The notes under the pieces: model-generated
Told to the model about the DNA's origin: nothing
Seen by the model: the letters and a program-made list of their open reading frames with translations, nothing else
Database searches by the model: none
Part shown: positions 1-6,891 of the stretch, in pieces
How positions within the stretch are numbered: position 1 is the stretch's first letter
How the letters are laid out: each line of letters starts with the position of its first letter
Translations under genes and position numbers: made by a program
Assembly (NCBI GenBank): GCA_031362405.1
Contig: JANLSO010000146.1
Span: 1-17,649, forward strand
From: JANLSO01 sp031362405
GTDB taxonomy: Bacteria > Actinomycetota > Thermoleophilia > Miltoncostaeales > Miltoncostaeaceae
Direction: 5' to 3'
Length of the DNA stretch: 17,649 nucleotides

Positions 1-276
1 ACCGGCCTTGAGGATCCCGAACCACACCGGCAGGAATTCCTCGCAGTTCGGGAGCATCACCGAAACCGACTCACCCGGCTGCACACCACGCGCGATCAAC
101 GCATTGGCGATCCGGTTGGAATCGGCGTTGACCTGGCCGTACGACACCCACGGGCGGTCCGCGAACTTCAGGAACTCACGGTCCGGCGTCGCGCTGGCCC
201 GCTGAGCCAAAATGTCCGCGAGCACCCATTTGGTCGGGTCTTCCCGCGTGTACCAATCACTCCACTCAGCAGCCAT
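1..276 (-). CDS. Acyl-CoA synthetase (AMP-binding, ANL superfamily), N-terminal part only
   Basis: The gene starts at ATG 276 and runs in frame off the left edge, leaving 92 codons. The N-terminus begins MAAEWSDWYTREDPTKWVLA and continues with the segments SYGQVNADSNRIANAL and GVQPGESVSVMLPNC. This is the usual N-terminal pattern of ATP-dependent acyl/aryl-CoA ligases: a 'tY.el...s.r.A.aL...Gv..GD.Va.mlpN' stretch followed by 'e.lp.wfGi.kaG'. The AMP-binding P-loop and catalytic lysine lie outside the window, so substrate and activity cannot be judged. An AGAGGAT Shine-Dalgarno-like stretch precedes the ATG. The gene is downstream of the OB-fold and thiolase genes on the same strand, with a 120-nt gap, and is probably in the same CoA-thioester operon. 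The superfamily call is secure; fatty-acid, aromatic or steroid-acid specificity is unknown. Confidence 0.88.
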   Translation of the reverse strand, partial: MAAEWSDWYTREDPTKWVLADILAQRASATPDREFLKFADRPWVSYGQVNADSNRIANALIARGVQPGESVSVMLPNCEEFLPVWFGILKAG

Positions 277-396
277 GGACGCAATCCTCTGGATCGGGGT
301 CGTAGATGACGGTGCGTCCCGCCGTACCCGAGGAAACCTCGAAGACGACGGGACACGGTCGTGCCGGTCAGGGCGGGTGATGCGTACCTGGCCTGA

Positions 397-840
397 TCAG
401 GCCGGGGTGAACTTCGGCAGCGTGATGTCGTCGGTGGCGTCGTGGAAGACGACCTTGACGCGCATGCCGATCGAAACATCCTCGGGAGCGAGTGACGGGA
501 AATCCTCCGCGTCGACGACCAAGTTGGTCATCATGCGCACACCCTCATCGAGGTCGACAAGCGCCACGATGTGGGGCGGGTCGCCTTTGTAGGACTTGCT
601 CGGGCCGATGTAGTGCACCGAGTAGGTGTAGACGCTCCCCTGCCCCGTCGACTCAGTCCACGTGATCGGCTCCAGGGTGCCGGGGGCGTACGCCCGCGGG
701 TACCAAAACGGCTTGCCGTCGGCGCCGACCGGGAGCAGCAACTTGTGCTCACGGGTTCCCGCCCAGAAGTGGTCGCCCTCGGGCCGCAGGTCAGGCAGCG
801 GCTTGGTGTAGGGCGGCTTGGTGCTGGTCTCGTCTGACAA
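397..840 (-). CDS. DUF35-type OB-fold protein (acyl-CoA-associated), lacking the zinc-ribbon cysteines
   Basis: This 147-residue protein has the size and layout of DUF35 proteins: an N-terminal helix (PDLRPEGDHFWAG, about 16-28), a rubredoxin-like knuckle region (about 33-55), then an OB-fold with GSVYTYSVHYIG, PHIVALVDLDEGVRMMTNLV and IGMRVKVVF. DUF35 proteins partner thiolase-fold enzymes such as Ltp2 (with ChsH2) in steroid side-chain breakdown or BbsB (with BbsA) in benzylsuccinate breakdown, and help present the acyl-CoA. The gene lies 25 nt downstream of the thiolase-like gene, as expected for such a pair. The oddity is that the family's zinc ribbon normally carries four cysteines, whereas the corresponding stretch here (LLLPVGADGKPFWYPRAYAP) has none and the whole protein contains no cysteine. 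It is therefore presumably a metal-free variant. The start ATG at 840 is followed by a typical polar N-terminus. Confidence 0.87.
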   Translation of the reverse strand: MSDETSTKPPYTKPLPDLRPEGDHFWAGTREHKLLLPVGADGKPFWYPRAYAPGTLEPITWTESTGQGSVYTYSVHYIGPSKSYKGDPPHIVALVDLDEGVRMMTNLVVDAEDFPSLAPEDVSIGMRVKVVFHDATDDITLPKFTPA

Positions 841-865
841 TTTCGTGTCTCCTTGCCGAATCGAC

Positions 866-2095
866 TCAGGCCGCCGACGGGGGCTCGCTGGACAGGATCA
901 GGGCACTGGTCGCCGCGAGGATCCCACCGGATCCGTTGGTGATCGCCAGCTTGGCGTCGGGAACCTGGTGGTTACCGCCGCCGCGCGCCGTGTCATCGGC
1001 CTCGCCGCGCAACTGCAGGGTGGCCTCCACGATGTGGTGCATGGCACCCAGGTGGGCCTGGCGGATCAGACCGCCGTGGGTGTTCATCGGAAGCGCGCTT
1101 CCGAGTTTGCCGTTGCCCTCGAGGATCCAGTCGCCCGCCTCACCCGGACCGCAGACGCCGAAGCCTTCAAGGGCGATCAGCGGCGTGAAGGAGAACGAGT
1201 CGTAGATCTCCGCGACATCGAGGTCGTCGACCGTGACGCCGGCGACTTCCATCGCCCGGCGCCCGGCACGGCCAAGACCTTGGCGGACCGAGTCGACCGA
1301 GGCGGCCTGGGTGATGTACTGGTGCGAGTAGCCCTCTCCGATACCGGTGATGTAGACCGGCTTTGACTTCATCGACTTTGCGCGCGATGCGGTCGTGACG
1401 AGGAACGCCGCGGCTCCGTCGGACACCAGCGAACAGTCCATCGCGTGGAACGGCGTGGCGATCATCCGGCTGGCAAGAACATCGTCAACCGTGACGACGC
1501 CGCGCTCCATCGCGTTCCACTTCAGCGCCGCGTGCTCGGACTGGGTGGCGACCACCTGAGCGAGCGCCTCTTGCGGCACGTTGTGCTCGTGCATGTACCG
1601 CTGGGCCAGCAGGCCGTAACCACCGATGGTGGTGAGACCGTAGGGGGCTTCGTACGCCCCGTGGCTCATCTCGCGGGCCATGGCGATCATCCCGGAGCTC
1701 GAGATGCCCGAGCGGGTGTTGTCACCGCGCACGCACAGCACGACCTCGGCAAGGCCGGCGTCGATCGCCATGGCCGCCTGGACCGCCATCAGCGGCGCGG
1801 TTGCTCCACCGACGGCAACCGACGCGAAGTACCCGGGCTCCATGCCGAGGTAGTCGGCGAACGTCGTTGAGTGCATCAGGGTCGACTCGACGAAGCTGAA
1901 CGCCGTGACCAGCCCGTCCACCTCGCCAAGCGTCAAACCCGCATCATCGAGGGTGATCTTGGTGACCTCGGCCAACAGCTGAAACGAGCCGCGGTCCTTG
2001 ATGATCCCCTGCTGGGTCTCGCCGACTCCGGCGATCACGATGCCCTTGGCGAGCATGCGGCGCGCCTCGTGAACGTTGGGCGTAGCCTCGCGCAT
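866..2095 (-). CDS. Thiolase-superfamily protein (SCP2/lipid-transfer thiolase-like, probable Ltp2-type lyase)
   Basis: Read from ATG 2095, this is a 409-residue thiolase-fold protein beginning with a short leader, then KGIVIAGVGETQQG (17-30). The usual thiolase cysteine positions do not carry cysteine: the N-half nucleophile region reads VAVGGATAPLMAVQAAMA (93-110) and the C-terminal C-x-G motif reads NGSGGI (387-392). EIYDSFSF (296-303), NTHGGL (338-343) and the histidine in QAHLGAM (345-351) are preserved in position. This matches the non-thiolytic lipid-transfer branch, in which Ltp2 with a DUF35 partner performs a retro-aldol cleavage, so aldolase/lyase activity is more likely than thiolysis (inference). 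AGAGGAGG at 2100-2107 lies only 4 nt upstream of ATG 2095. A second in-frame ATG at 2056 (MLAKGIVIAG) is a possible alternative start. It is first in the minus-strand operon with the DUF35 and ligase genes. Confidence 0.85.
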   Translation of the reverse strand: MREATPNVHEARRMLAKGIVIAGVGETQQGIIKDRGSFQLLAEVTKITLDDAGLTLGEVDGLVTAFSFVESTLMHSTTFADYLGMEPGYFASVAVGGATAPLMAVQAAMAIDAGLAEVVLCVRGDNTRSGISSSGMIAMAREMSHGAYEAPYGLTTIGGYGLLAQRYMHEHNVPQEALAQVVATQSEHAALKWNAMERGVVTVDDVLASRMIATPFHAMDCSLVSDGAAAFLVTTASRAKSMKSKPVYITGIGEGYSHQYITQAASVDSVRQGLGRAGRRAMEVAGVTVDDLDVAEIYDSFSFTPLIALEGFGVCGPGEAGDWILEGNGKLGSALPMNTHGGLIRQAHLGAMHHIVEATLQLRGEADDTARGGGNHQVPDAKLAITNGSGGILAATSALILSSEPPSAA

Positions 2096-2391
2096 CCATC
2101 CTCCTCTGGTGGACTCAAGTGCCGTCGGACCCAAAGCACGCCCGACGATCACTCTCGAAGACGTACCGAGGTGACACGCGGACCAGCACGCCCCGCTTCG
2201 GAGCCCGAACGCCGTCGAACGCTACAGACCACGCCGAAAGACGGCAAGATGACCAGACGGCCTTTTTTACCTGCAAATAGCTGTCGTTCGACACGTCACC
2301 ACGGGATCACCGCCTGGGGTGGTCCACCGGACCCACGAAGGCGTTGTTACCATCATCTCCGGGAGAACATCAACGTGCGAAGGAGGCGGCG
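2096..2391. promoter_or_regulatory. Divergent intergenic region between the thiolase operon and the small DUF2283-like gene
   Basis: This 296-nt stretch lies between divergently transcribed genes and must hold both promoters. It contains an AT-rich patch around 2261-2282 with a run of six T, and a perfect 11-base dyad GGTGGTCCACC at 2318-2328 that could be an operator. TACCAT at 2348-2353 is a weak -10-like hexamer for the plus strand, but I see no convincing -35 partner. No credible coding frame is present. Confidence 0.4.
2381..2386 (+). promoter_or_regulatory. Shine-Dalgarno site supporting a CTG start
   Basis: AGGAGG stands 5 nt before CTG 2392 and just after CGTGCGA. It is the strongest ribosome-binding site on the plus strand in this area, and no in-frame ATG, GTG or TTG lies at a proper distance downstream. 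It therefore decides the start of the following gene in favour of CTG. Confidence 0.6.
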
Positions 2392-2694
2392 CTGAGCGAG
2401 ACAGACCCCAATTACAACGCCGAAACCAACACCTACCGGCAGATCTACAAAGGCCACCCGAGTGCGTCGGCGGTGACCAACAGCGAGGGCGTCACGGTGT
2501 TTTTCGCCCCCGATACCCACGAAGTGCTGGGGTTCTCGATCACCGAGTTCTCGGCGTACTACGAAAAACACAAGGAAGACGACGGCTCCTTTGGCCTGAC
2601 GCTTCCCGCCAACGTGCCGGCCAACATCGAGGAAGAGATGAACTTCGATGCCGAGTCGATGCGCACCGGCGTGCGGATCGCCGAGTTCTACTGA
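2392..2694 (+). CDS. Small DUF2283-like protein, paralogue A
   Basis: From CTG 2392 the product is 100 residues, starting (M)SETDPNYNAETNTYRQIY. The core YNAETNTY...VTVFFAPDTHEVLGFSITEF resembles the DUF2283 layout (a 'YD.e.D.lY' strand, then a '.vD....vvGfei.' hairpin). It is clearly homologous to the protein at 4573-4908: Y-[ND]-x-[EA]-x-[ND]-TY, then [VL]GFSI-x-EF, then a His-x-x-Asp-Asp-[GD]-[GS]-x-F stretch and a [LT]LP motif. The function is unknown; a small beta-rich soluble protein is likely. AGGAGG stands 5 nt upstream of CTG. The only alternative start, TTG 2344, would add 16 unconserved residues and has no good RBS. The paralogue begins at the analogous place with GTG and the same M-S opening, which supports CTG. 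The gene is convergent with ilvB; its stop codon forms part of the following hairpin. Confidence 0.72.
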   Translation: MSETDPNYNAETNTYRQIYKGHPSASAVTNSEGVTVFFAPDTHEVLGFSITEFSAYYEKHKEDDGSFGLTLPANVPANIEEEMNFDAESMRTGVRIAEFY

Positions 2695-2737
2695 CGGCCT
2701 GAGACTGCCGGGATGCCCCCGGCAGTCTCAGCCGTCA
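2692..2737. terminator. Bidirectional hairpin terminator between convergent genes
   Basis: The arms TGACGGcCTGAGACTGCCGG and its complement ending CAGCCGTCA form a stem of about 20 bp with one bulged C, around a small ATGCC loop. It starts in the stop codon of the small gene and ends 9 nt before the stop of the convergent ilvB-like gene. No long U tract follows on either strand, so the stem alone would act as a shared terminator or 3'-end stabiliser. Confidence 0.8.
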
Positions 2738-2746
2738 TGGCGCGAT

Positions 2747-4468
2747 CTACCGCGCGCCGGCGCGGGGCGCGTCACCGACGATCATCGCGTCCGGGCCCTT
2801 GCCCTGTGGGACCATCGGGAAGACCTTGGCCGTCGGGTTGACGCGGACATCCACAAGCGCCGGCCCATCGTGGGCGAAGGCCTCGCGCAGGGCGTCGTCG
2901 AGTTCCCCGGGGTGGGTGACCTTCGCGCCGAGGATCCCGTACGCCCCTGCCAGGCGCGCGAAGTCGGGCTGGAACGGTTCGAAGCTCGTCCCCGCATACC
3001 GGCTTTCCCAGAACATCTCCTGCCACTGGCGGACCATGCCCAGATATCCGTTGTTCAGGATCACGACCTTGACCGGCAGGCCGTAGGTCTGGGCCGTCGA
3101 CAGCTCCTGCAGGGTCATCTCGAACGACCCGTCACCGGCGATGTCGATCACCAGTTCATCGGGGAGGGCCACCTGGGCACCAAGGGCCGACGGCAACCCG
3201 AAGCCCATCGTGCCAAGCCCGCCGGAGGTCAACCAGCGACGGGGACGGTCGAAGATGTAGTGCTGGGCGGCGAACATCTGGTGTTGGCCGACGTCGGTGC
3301 AGATGATCGCCTGGCCGCGTGTCAGGCGGTAGATCGCCTGGACGACGTGCTGCGGCTGGATCATCCCTTCGGTGTGGTCCACCTGGTAGGGGTGCTCACG
3401 TTTCCAGACGTCGATGCGGGCCATCCACTCGACGCGTTCGGCTCCGTCGTGGTTTTCGGGCAGCGCGTCGTAGGCGGTCGCCAGGGCGTCCAGAGCCGGG
3501 GCGGCCTGGGCGGCGATGCCGATGTGGGCGTTACGGTTCTTGGAGATCTCCGCCGGGTCGACGTCGATGTGGATGATCTTGGCGTTCGGGGCCCACTCGT
3601 TCATGACCGTCGACAGGACCCGCTCATCGAAACGCACCCCGACGGCAAGGACGACGTCGGACTGTTGGAACGCAAAGGTCGAGGCCGCGATGCCGTGCAT
3701 GCCGGGCATCCCGACCCACAGCGGATGGGTCCCGGGAAAACCACCGAGCCCCATGAGGGTTGTGGTGACCGGGATCTGTGTCATCTCGGCAAGGCGCGTC
3801 AGCTGCTCGGCGGCCTCACCGTGGATGATCCCGCCACCGGCATAGATCATCGGACGCTTCGCCCCCACCAGGGCTCGGGCCGCCGCCTCGATCTGGCGTG
3901 GATGACCAGCGGAGGCCGGGGGCCGGTATCCGGGCATCTCCGGCGGGACGGGGCCGCTGTAGTCAGGGACGTCAACGGTCCACTGGTCGACGCAGACATC
4001 GACGAGAACCGGTCCGGGGCGCCCTGATTCGGCGATGTGGATCGCCTCGGCGAGAACCTGCGGTAGCTCCTCGGCGTCTTTGACCAGATATGAGTGCTTG
4101 ACGATCGGAAGAGTGATTCCGACGATGTCGGCCTCTTGGAAGGCATCGGTGCCGACGCGGTTCGATCCGACCTGACCGGTCAGCGCCAGAAGCGGCACCG
4201 AGTCCATGTAGGCGTCGCAGATGGGGGTCACCAGATTCGTCGCACCCGGCCCCGAGGTCGCGGTGCACACCCCGACCCGGCCGGTGACCTTGGCGTACCC
4301 TTCGGCCATGTGCCCGGCGCCCTGCTCATGTCGCACCAGGTAGGTGCGAATGTCCGGATCGTCGTGCAGTGCGTCAAAGAGTGGGATGAGCGGTCCACCC
4401 GGAAGGCCAAAGATGGCCGTGACACCTGCGCGCTTCAAACCGGCCAACGTTGCATCAACCGCTCGCAT
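2747..4468 (-). CDS. ilvB: Acetolactate synthase large subunit-like ThDP enzyme
   Basis: The 573-residue product matches the acetohydroxyacid synthase large subunit over its whole length. It has the N-terminal Pyr domain with catalytic Glu48 in VRHEQGAGHMAEGYAK and SGPGATNLVTPI at 72-84. A central FAD-type domain contains GFPGTHPLWVGMPGMHG and GVRFDERV, and IIHIDVDPAEISKN follows. The C-terminal PP domain has TDVGQHQMFAAQHY, GDGSF at 445-449 and LNNGYLGMVRQW at 471-482, the metal/ThDP site. It would condense two pyruvates, or pyruvate and 2-ketobutyrate. ATG 4468 is preferred because an AGAAGGG site lies 8 nt upstream. An upstream extension to 4591 would overlap the divergent gene and is unconserved. 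No regulatory subunit (ilvN) or other ilv genes are nearby, so it may be a stand-alone or catabolic member (inference). Confidence 0.9.
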   Translation of the reverse strand: MRAVDATLAGLKRAGVTAIFGLPGGPLIPLFDALHDDPDIRTYLVRHEQGAGHMAEGYAKVTGRVGVCTATSGPGATNLVTPICDAYMDSVPLLALTGQVGSNRVGTDAFQEADIVGITLPIVKHSYLVKDAEELPQVLAEAIHIAESGRPGPVLVDVCVDQWTVDVPDYSGPVPPEMPGYRPPASAGHPRQIEAAARALVGAKRPMIYAGGGIIHGEAAEQLTRLAEMTQIPVTTTLMGLGGFPGTHPLWVGMPGMHGIAASTFAFQQSDVVLAVGVRFDERVLSTVMNEWAPNAKIIHIDVDPAEISKNRNAHIGIAAQAAPALDALATAYDALPENHDGAERVEWMARIDVWKREHPYQVDHTEGMIQPQHVVQAIYRLTRGQAIICTDVGQHQMFAAQHYIFDRPRRWLTSGGLGTMGFGLPSALGAQVALPDELVIDIAGDGSFEMTLQELSTAQTYGLPVKVVILNNGYLGMVRQWQEMFWESRYAGTSFEPFQPDFARLAGAYGILGAKVTHPGELDDALREAFAHDGPALVDVRVNPTAKVFPMVPQGKGPDAMIVGDAPRAGAR

Positions 4469-4572
4469 CGGGTGTGCCCTTCTGTCGCCGTGGCCTTCTG
4501 ATCGACCCGCGATTCTACTCGTCGCACCCCGGTGACCGTTTCTCACCGCATTCAACGGACAAGGAGATTCCC

Positions 4573-4908
4573 GTGAGCTCGTCCCCTCCACCCGATCCCT
4601 CGAGCCCCTCGTTCGCGGAAGAAAACGCGATGCGTATCGCCTCGGAGTCGCTCACCCACTACGACCAGGCCGCCGACACGTACCACTGCACCTACGGCCC
4701 GCCGATCCCCGCCGTCACGATCCACGACCCCGAGCGCCAGGTGCTCGTGCGCGTCGACCCGACCAGCAGCCAGGTCGTGGGGTTCTCGATCCCCGAGTTC
4801 CGGGCATGGCACGCGGCGCACGCCGACGACGATGGTGGGTTCGAGCTGGAATTGCCATCGGTATGGCCGCTGGACGGATCGGCGGGGGACGATCTCACCG
4901 ATCCCTGA
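4573..4908 (+). CDS. Small DUF2283-like protein, paralogue B
   Basis: GTG 4573 follows AAGGAG with a 6-nt spacer and gives 111 residues. A Ser/Pro-rich N-terminus (1-15) precedes the core HYDQAADTYHCTYG (29-42), VLVRVDPTSSQVVGFSIPEF (57-76) and HAADDDGGFELELP-like C-terminal part. The YD.aaDtY and D....vvGfsi.ef signatures resemble DUF2283, whose function is not known, and the protein is a clear paralogue of the product at 2392-2694. It is divergent from the ilvB-like gene across a 104-nt gap and lies 68 nt upstream of the AAA+ ATPase on the same strand. It could therefore be the first gene of the AAA+/VWA operon; TACACT at 4933-4938 could instead be a separate -10 for that operon. Role unknown. 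Confidence 0.75.
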   Translation: MSSSPPPDPSSPSFAEENAMRIASESLTHYDQAADTYHCTYGPPIPAVTIHDPERQVLVRVDPTSSQVVGFSIPEFRAWHAAHADDDGGFELELPSVWPLDGSAGDDLTDP

Positions 4909-4976
4909 GGGCTGTACCCGCAGGCGGTTAGCTACACTGCCCGACCTGCTCATTCGCACTCGTACAAGGAGCCGCC

Positions 4977-5789
4977 GTGGGGGTAGAGAGCCAGCTCGTC
5001 GAGGATTACCGCCTCACCAAAGAGCCGTACTACCTGCCTTTGGGCAACGAGGTCGAACTCTTTGAGGCCGCCTACAACGCGCACCTGCCGGTGATGCTCA
5101 AGGGGCCGACCGGGTGCGGCAAGACGCGTTTTGTCGAGCATATGAGCTGGCGTTTGTCGCGGACGCTGATCACGGTGGCCTGCCACGAGGACCTCACGTC
5201 CTCGGATCTCGTCGGCAAGTACATGTTGAAGAACGACGAGACGGTCTGGCAGGACGGCCCGCTGACCACCGCCGTGAAGTCCGGTGGCATCGCCTACCTG
5301 GATGAGATCGTGGAGGCCCGCAAGGACACCACCGTCGTCATCCACCCGCTGACCGACGACCGGCGCATCCTGCCCCTGGAAAAGAAGGGTGAGATCGTCA
5401 AGGCACCCGACGATTTCATGTTGGTGATCAGCTACAACCCGGGCTACCAGTCGGTGCTGAAAGACCTCAAGCACTCGACCAAGCAGCGCTTTGTCGCGAT
5501 CGAGTTCGACTACCCGCCACCGGACCTCGAGGCGACGATCCTCATCTCCGAGTCGGGCGTTGACGAAGACATCGCCGCGAAGCTCGTAAAGATCGCCGAG
5601 AAGGTGCGCAACCTGCGCACGCACGGGCTTGATGAGGGTGTCTCGACCCGCCTTTTGGTCTACGCCGGTCAGCTGATCCACGCGGGCGTCGAGCCGATTG
5701 CCGCCTGCGAGGCGACGATCTGCAAGCCGATCACCGACGACCTGGAGATGCAGCGCTCGATCGTCGAGATCATCGCGACGCAGTTCTAG
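4977..5789 (+). CDS. MoxR-family AAA+ ATPase of the CbbQ/NirQ/NorQ type
   Basis: The 270-residue product has the size and motifs of CbbQ/NorQ ATPases: a lead-in EPYYLPLGNEVELFEAAY (16-33), Walker A GPTGCGKT (43-50), Walker B GGIAYLDEI with D109-E110, sensor-1 Asn154 in ISYNPGYQ, and the arginine in STKQRF (R171). The C-terminal CbbQ_C-like helical part follows from about 180. Family members form hexameric rings that, with a VWA-domain partner (CbbO/NorD), remodel and activate metalloenzymes such as Rubisco or NO reductase. GTG 4977 is supported by AAGGAG 6 nt upstream. It is the first of three closely spaced plus-strand genes ending in the VWA protein, which is the classic pairing. No known client gene is in the window, so I do not assign cbbQ or norQ. 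Confidence 0.92.
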   Translation: MGVESQLVEDYRLTKEPYYLPLGNEVELFEAAYNAHLPVMLKGPTGCGKTRFVEHMSWRLSRTLITVACHEDLTSSDLVGKYMLKNDETVWQDGPLTTAVKSGGIAYLDEIVEARKDTTVVIHPLTDDRRILPLEKKGEIVKAPDDFMLVISYNPGYQSVLKDLKHSTKQRFVAIEFDYPPPDLEATILISESGVDEDIAAKLVKIAEKVRNLRTHGLDEGVSTRLLVYAGQLIHAGVEPIAACEATICKPITDDLEMQRSIVEIIATQF

Positions 5790-5802
5790 TCGGGGGACGT
5801 CG

Positions 5803-6891
5803 ATGACCTTCGGCCCGGCGGTCGGAAATGTCGGGATGTACGTCGCGCGCGAAATGCTCGCGAGTGTCCCGGAGGACCAACGCCAGGCGTACCTGCGCAT
5901 GGTCGAGGAAATCTCCGACCTCAAATATCAATTGGGGGTCGAAGTGGCCCGCCAGCTGCCGCGCCTTTTGGCGGAACACAACCCGGACTTGGTCGCCCGG
6001 TACCTCGGGCAGGTCCGGGTGGTCGCCAACATCGGCTGGAAGAGCGGCGTCGAGGTCGCGAAGCAGCTTCCCGACCTCTTTGACGCCCCCGACGACACCC
6101 TCGCCGAGTCGTATGTCGAGATCATCGCGCACGCCACAAAGGGCCCACCGGAAGACACCGAGACCGCCCAACTGTCACGTGAACTGGACGAGCTTGACCG
6201 TGAGCTTCGCGAGATGGAACCGATGGTCAAACGCGCTCAGGAGCTACGCACCCAGCTCGCGGCGCGGGATCGCCGGGACGAGAAGCGCCGAAAGCACGCC
6301 GTTGAATTGGCTTCTGCCCTCCCGCCACTGCTTGCCCGTTTGCGGCCCCGCCACCGCGGCGCGTACTTGGAGCTTGTCCAGAGCGTCGCCGGCGCCGACC
6401 CCGAGGCCTCCCTGGAGGCGGCCGATACGTTGCTTGACCTGCTCAACGGTGAGCGGGTCTCGCCGGAAGGCGCGCGAGAGTGGGTGCAGCGCGGCCTCGA
6501 CGTATTGGAGCGCAACAAGGAGGTTGGGCGTGGCTACTTCCGGCTGGGGTCCAAGTACAGCCTCCAAGTCCTCGAAGAGCTCAAAGAGGGCCTCGCGTTG
6601 AAGTCCGTCGCCCGAGTGCTGAAGCTGTTTGCCACCGCCCTGTCGGGTCACGAGGTGGCGATCCGTAGCACCGACGAGCTGCACGCCCTCGACACTTACG
6701 GCGCCGACCACATCGTCCTTCCCCCCGATATGCGCTTCTTCGAAGACGACGGCGGTAACTTCACCGCCTACAAGGTGGCGACCGCGCACGGCGCGGGGCG
6801 CATCGAGTTCGGCACCTACCAATTCAGCCTGGACGAGATCACCGATACCGTCGCACACCTGATGACACGCTACGGGGACGCAACCGTATGA
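5803..6891 (+). CDS. Helical-repeat protein corresponding to the N-terminal half of NorD/CbbO-type VWA proteins
   Basis: A 362-residue soluble, helix-rich protein. Residues 11-39, 45-76, 82-112 and 166-196 look like copies of one helical hairpin with the pattern [GA]-V-E-[VL]-A-x-x-LP-x-LL...P....YL..V. A charged coiled-coil-like segment (about 122-165) separates copies three and four. The C-terminal part (AREWVQRGLDVLERN, GRGYFRLGSKYSLQVLEEL, VLKLFATALSG, DHIVLPPDMRFFED, NFTAYKVATAHGAGRIEFGTY) resembles, from memory of the family, the region of long NorD-like proteins just before the segment that begins the next gene here. ATG 5803 follows a GGGGGA site 13 nt after the ATPase stop. The last four bases (ATGA) overlap the start of the VWA gene, so the two products are probably made in fixed ratio and assemble together. 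Confidence 0.78.
   Translation: MTFGPAVGNVGMYVAREMLASVPEDQRQAYLRMVEEISDLKYQLGVEVARQLPRLLAEHNPDLVARYLGQVRVVANIGWKSGVEVAKQLPDLFDAPDDTLAESYVEIIAHATKGPPEDTETAQLSRELDELDRELREMEPMVKRAQELRTQLAARDRRDEKRRKHAVELASALPPLLARLRPRHRGAYLELVQSVAGADPEASLEAADTLLDLLNGERVSPEGAREWVQRGLDVLERNKEVGRGYFRLGSKYSLQVLEELKEGLALKSVARVLKLFATALSGHEVAIRSTDELHALDTYGADHIVLPPDMRFFEDDGGNFTAYKVATAHGAGRIEFGTYQFSLDEITDTVAHLMTRYGDATV

Noticed and set aside
390..403. GGCCTGATCAGGCC palindrome as a terminator at the DUF35 gene end
   Set aside because: A perfect 14-base palindrome has no loop and no U tract, and the downstream ligase gene on the same strand is likely co-transcribed. It could be a protein site but nothing supports this.
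2648..4027. Long open frame of 459 codons on the plus strand opposite the ilvB-like gene
   Set aside because: It is an antisense shadow of a well-conserved ThDP enzyme in GC-rich DNA. Its translation is rich in Arg/Gly/Asp/Val without recognisable motifs, and it runs across the hairpin end.
4469..4591. N-terminal extension of the ilvB-like gene to ATG 4591
   Set aside because: The extra 41 residues are unlike any IlvB N-terminus and overlap the divergent small gene's RBS and start. ATG 4468 has its own AGAAGGG site.
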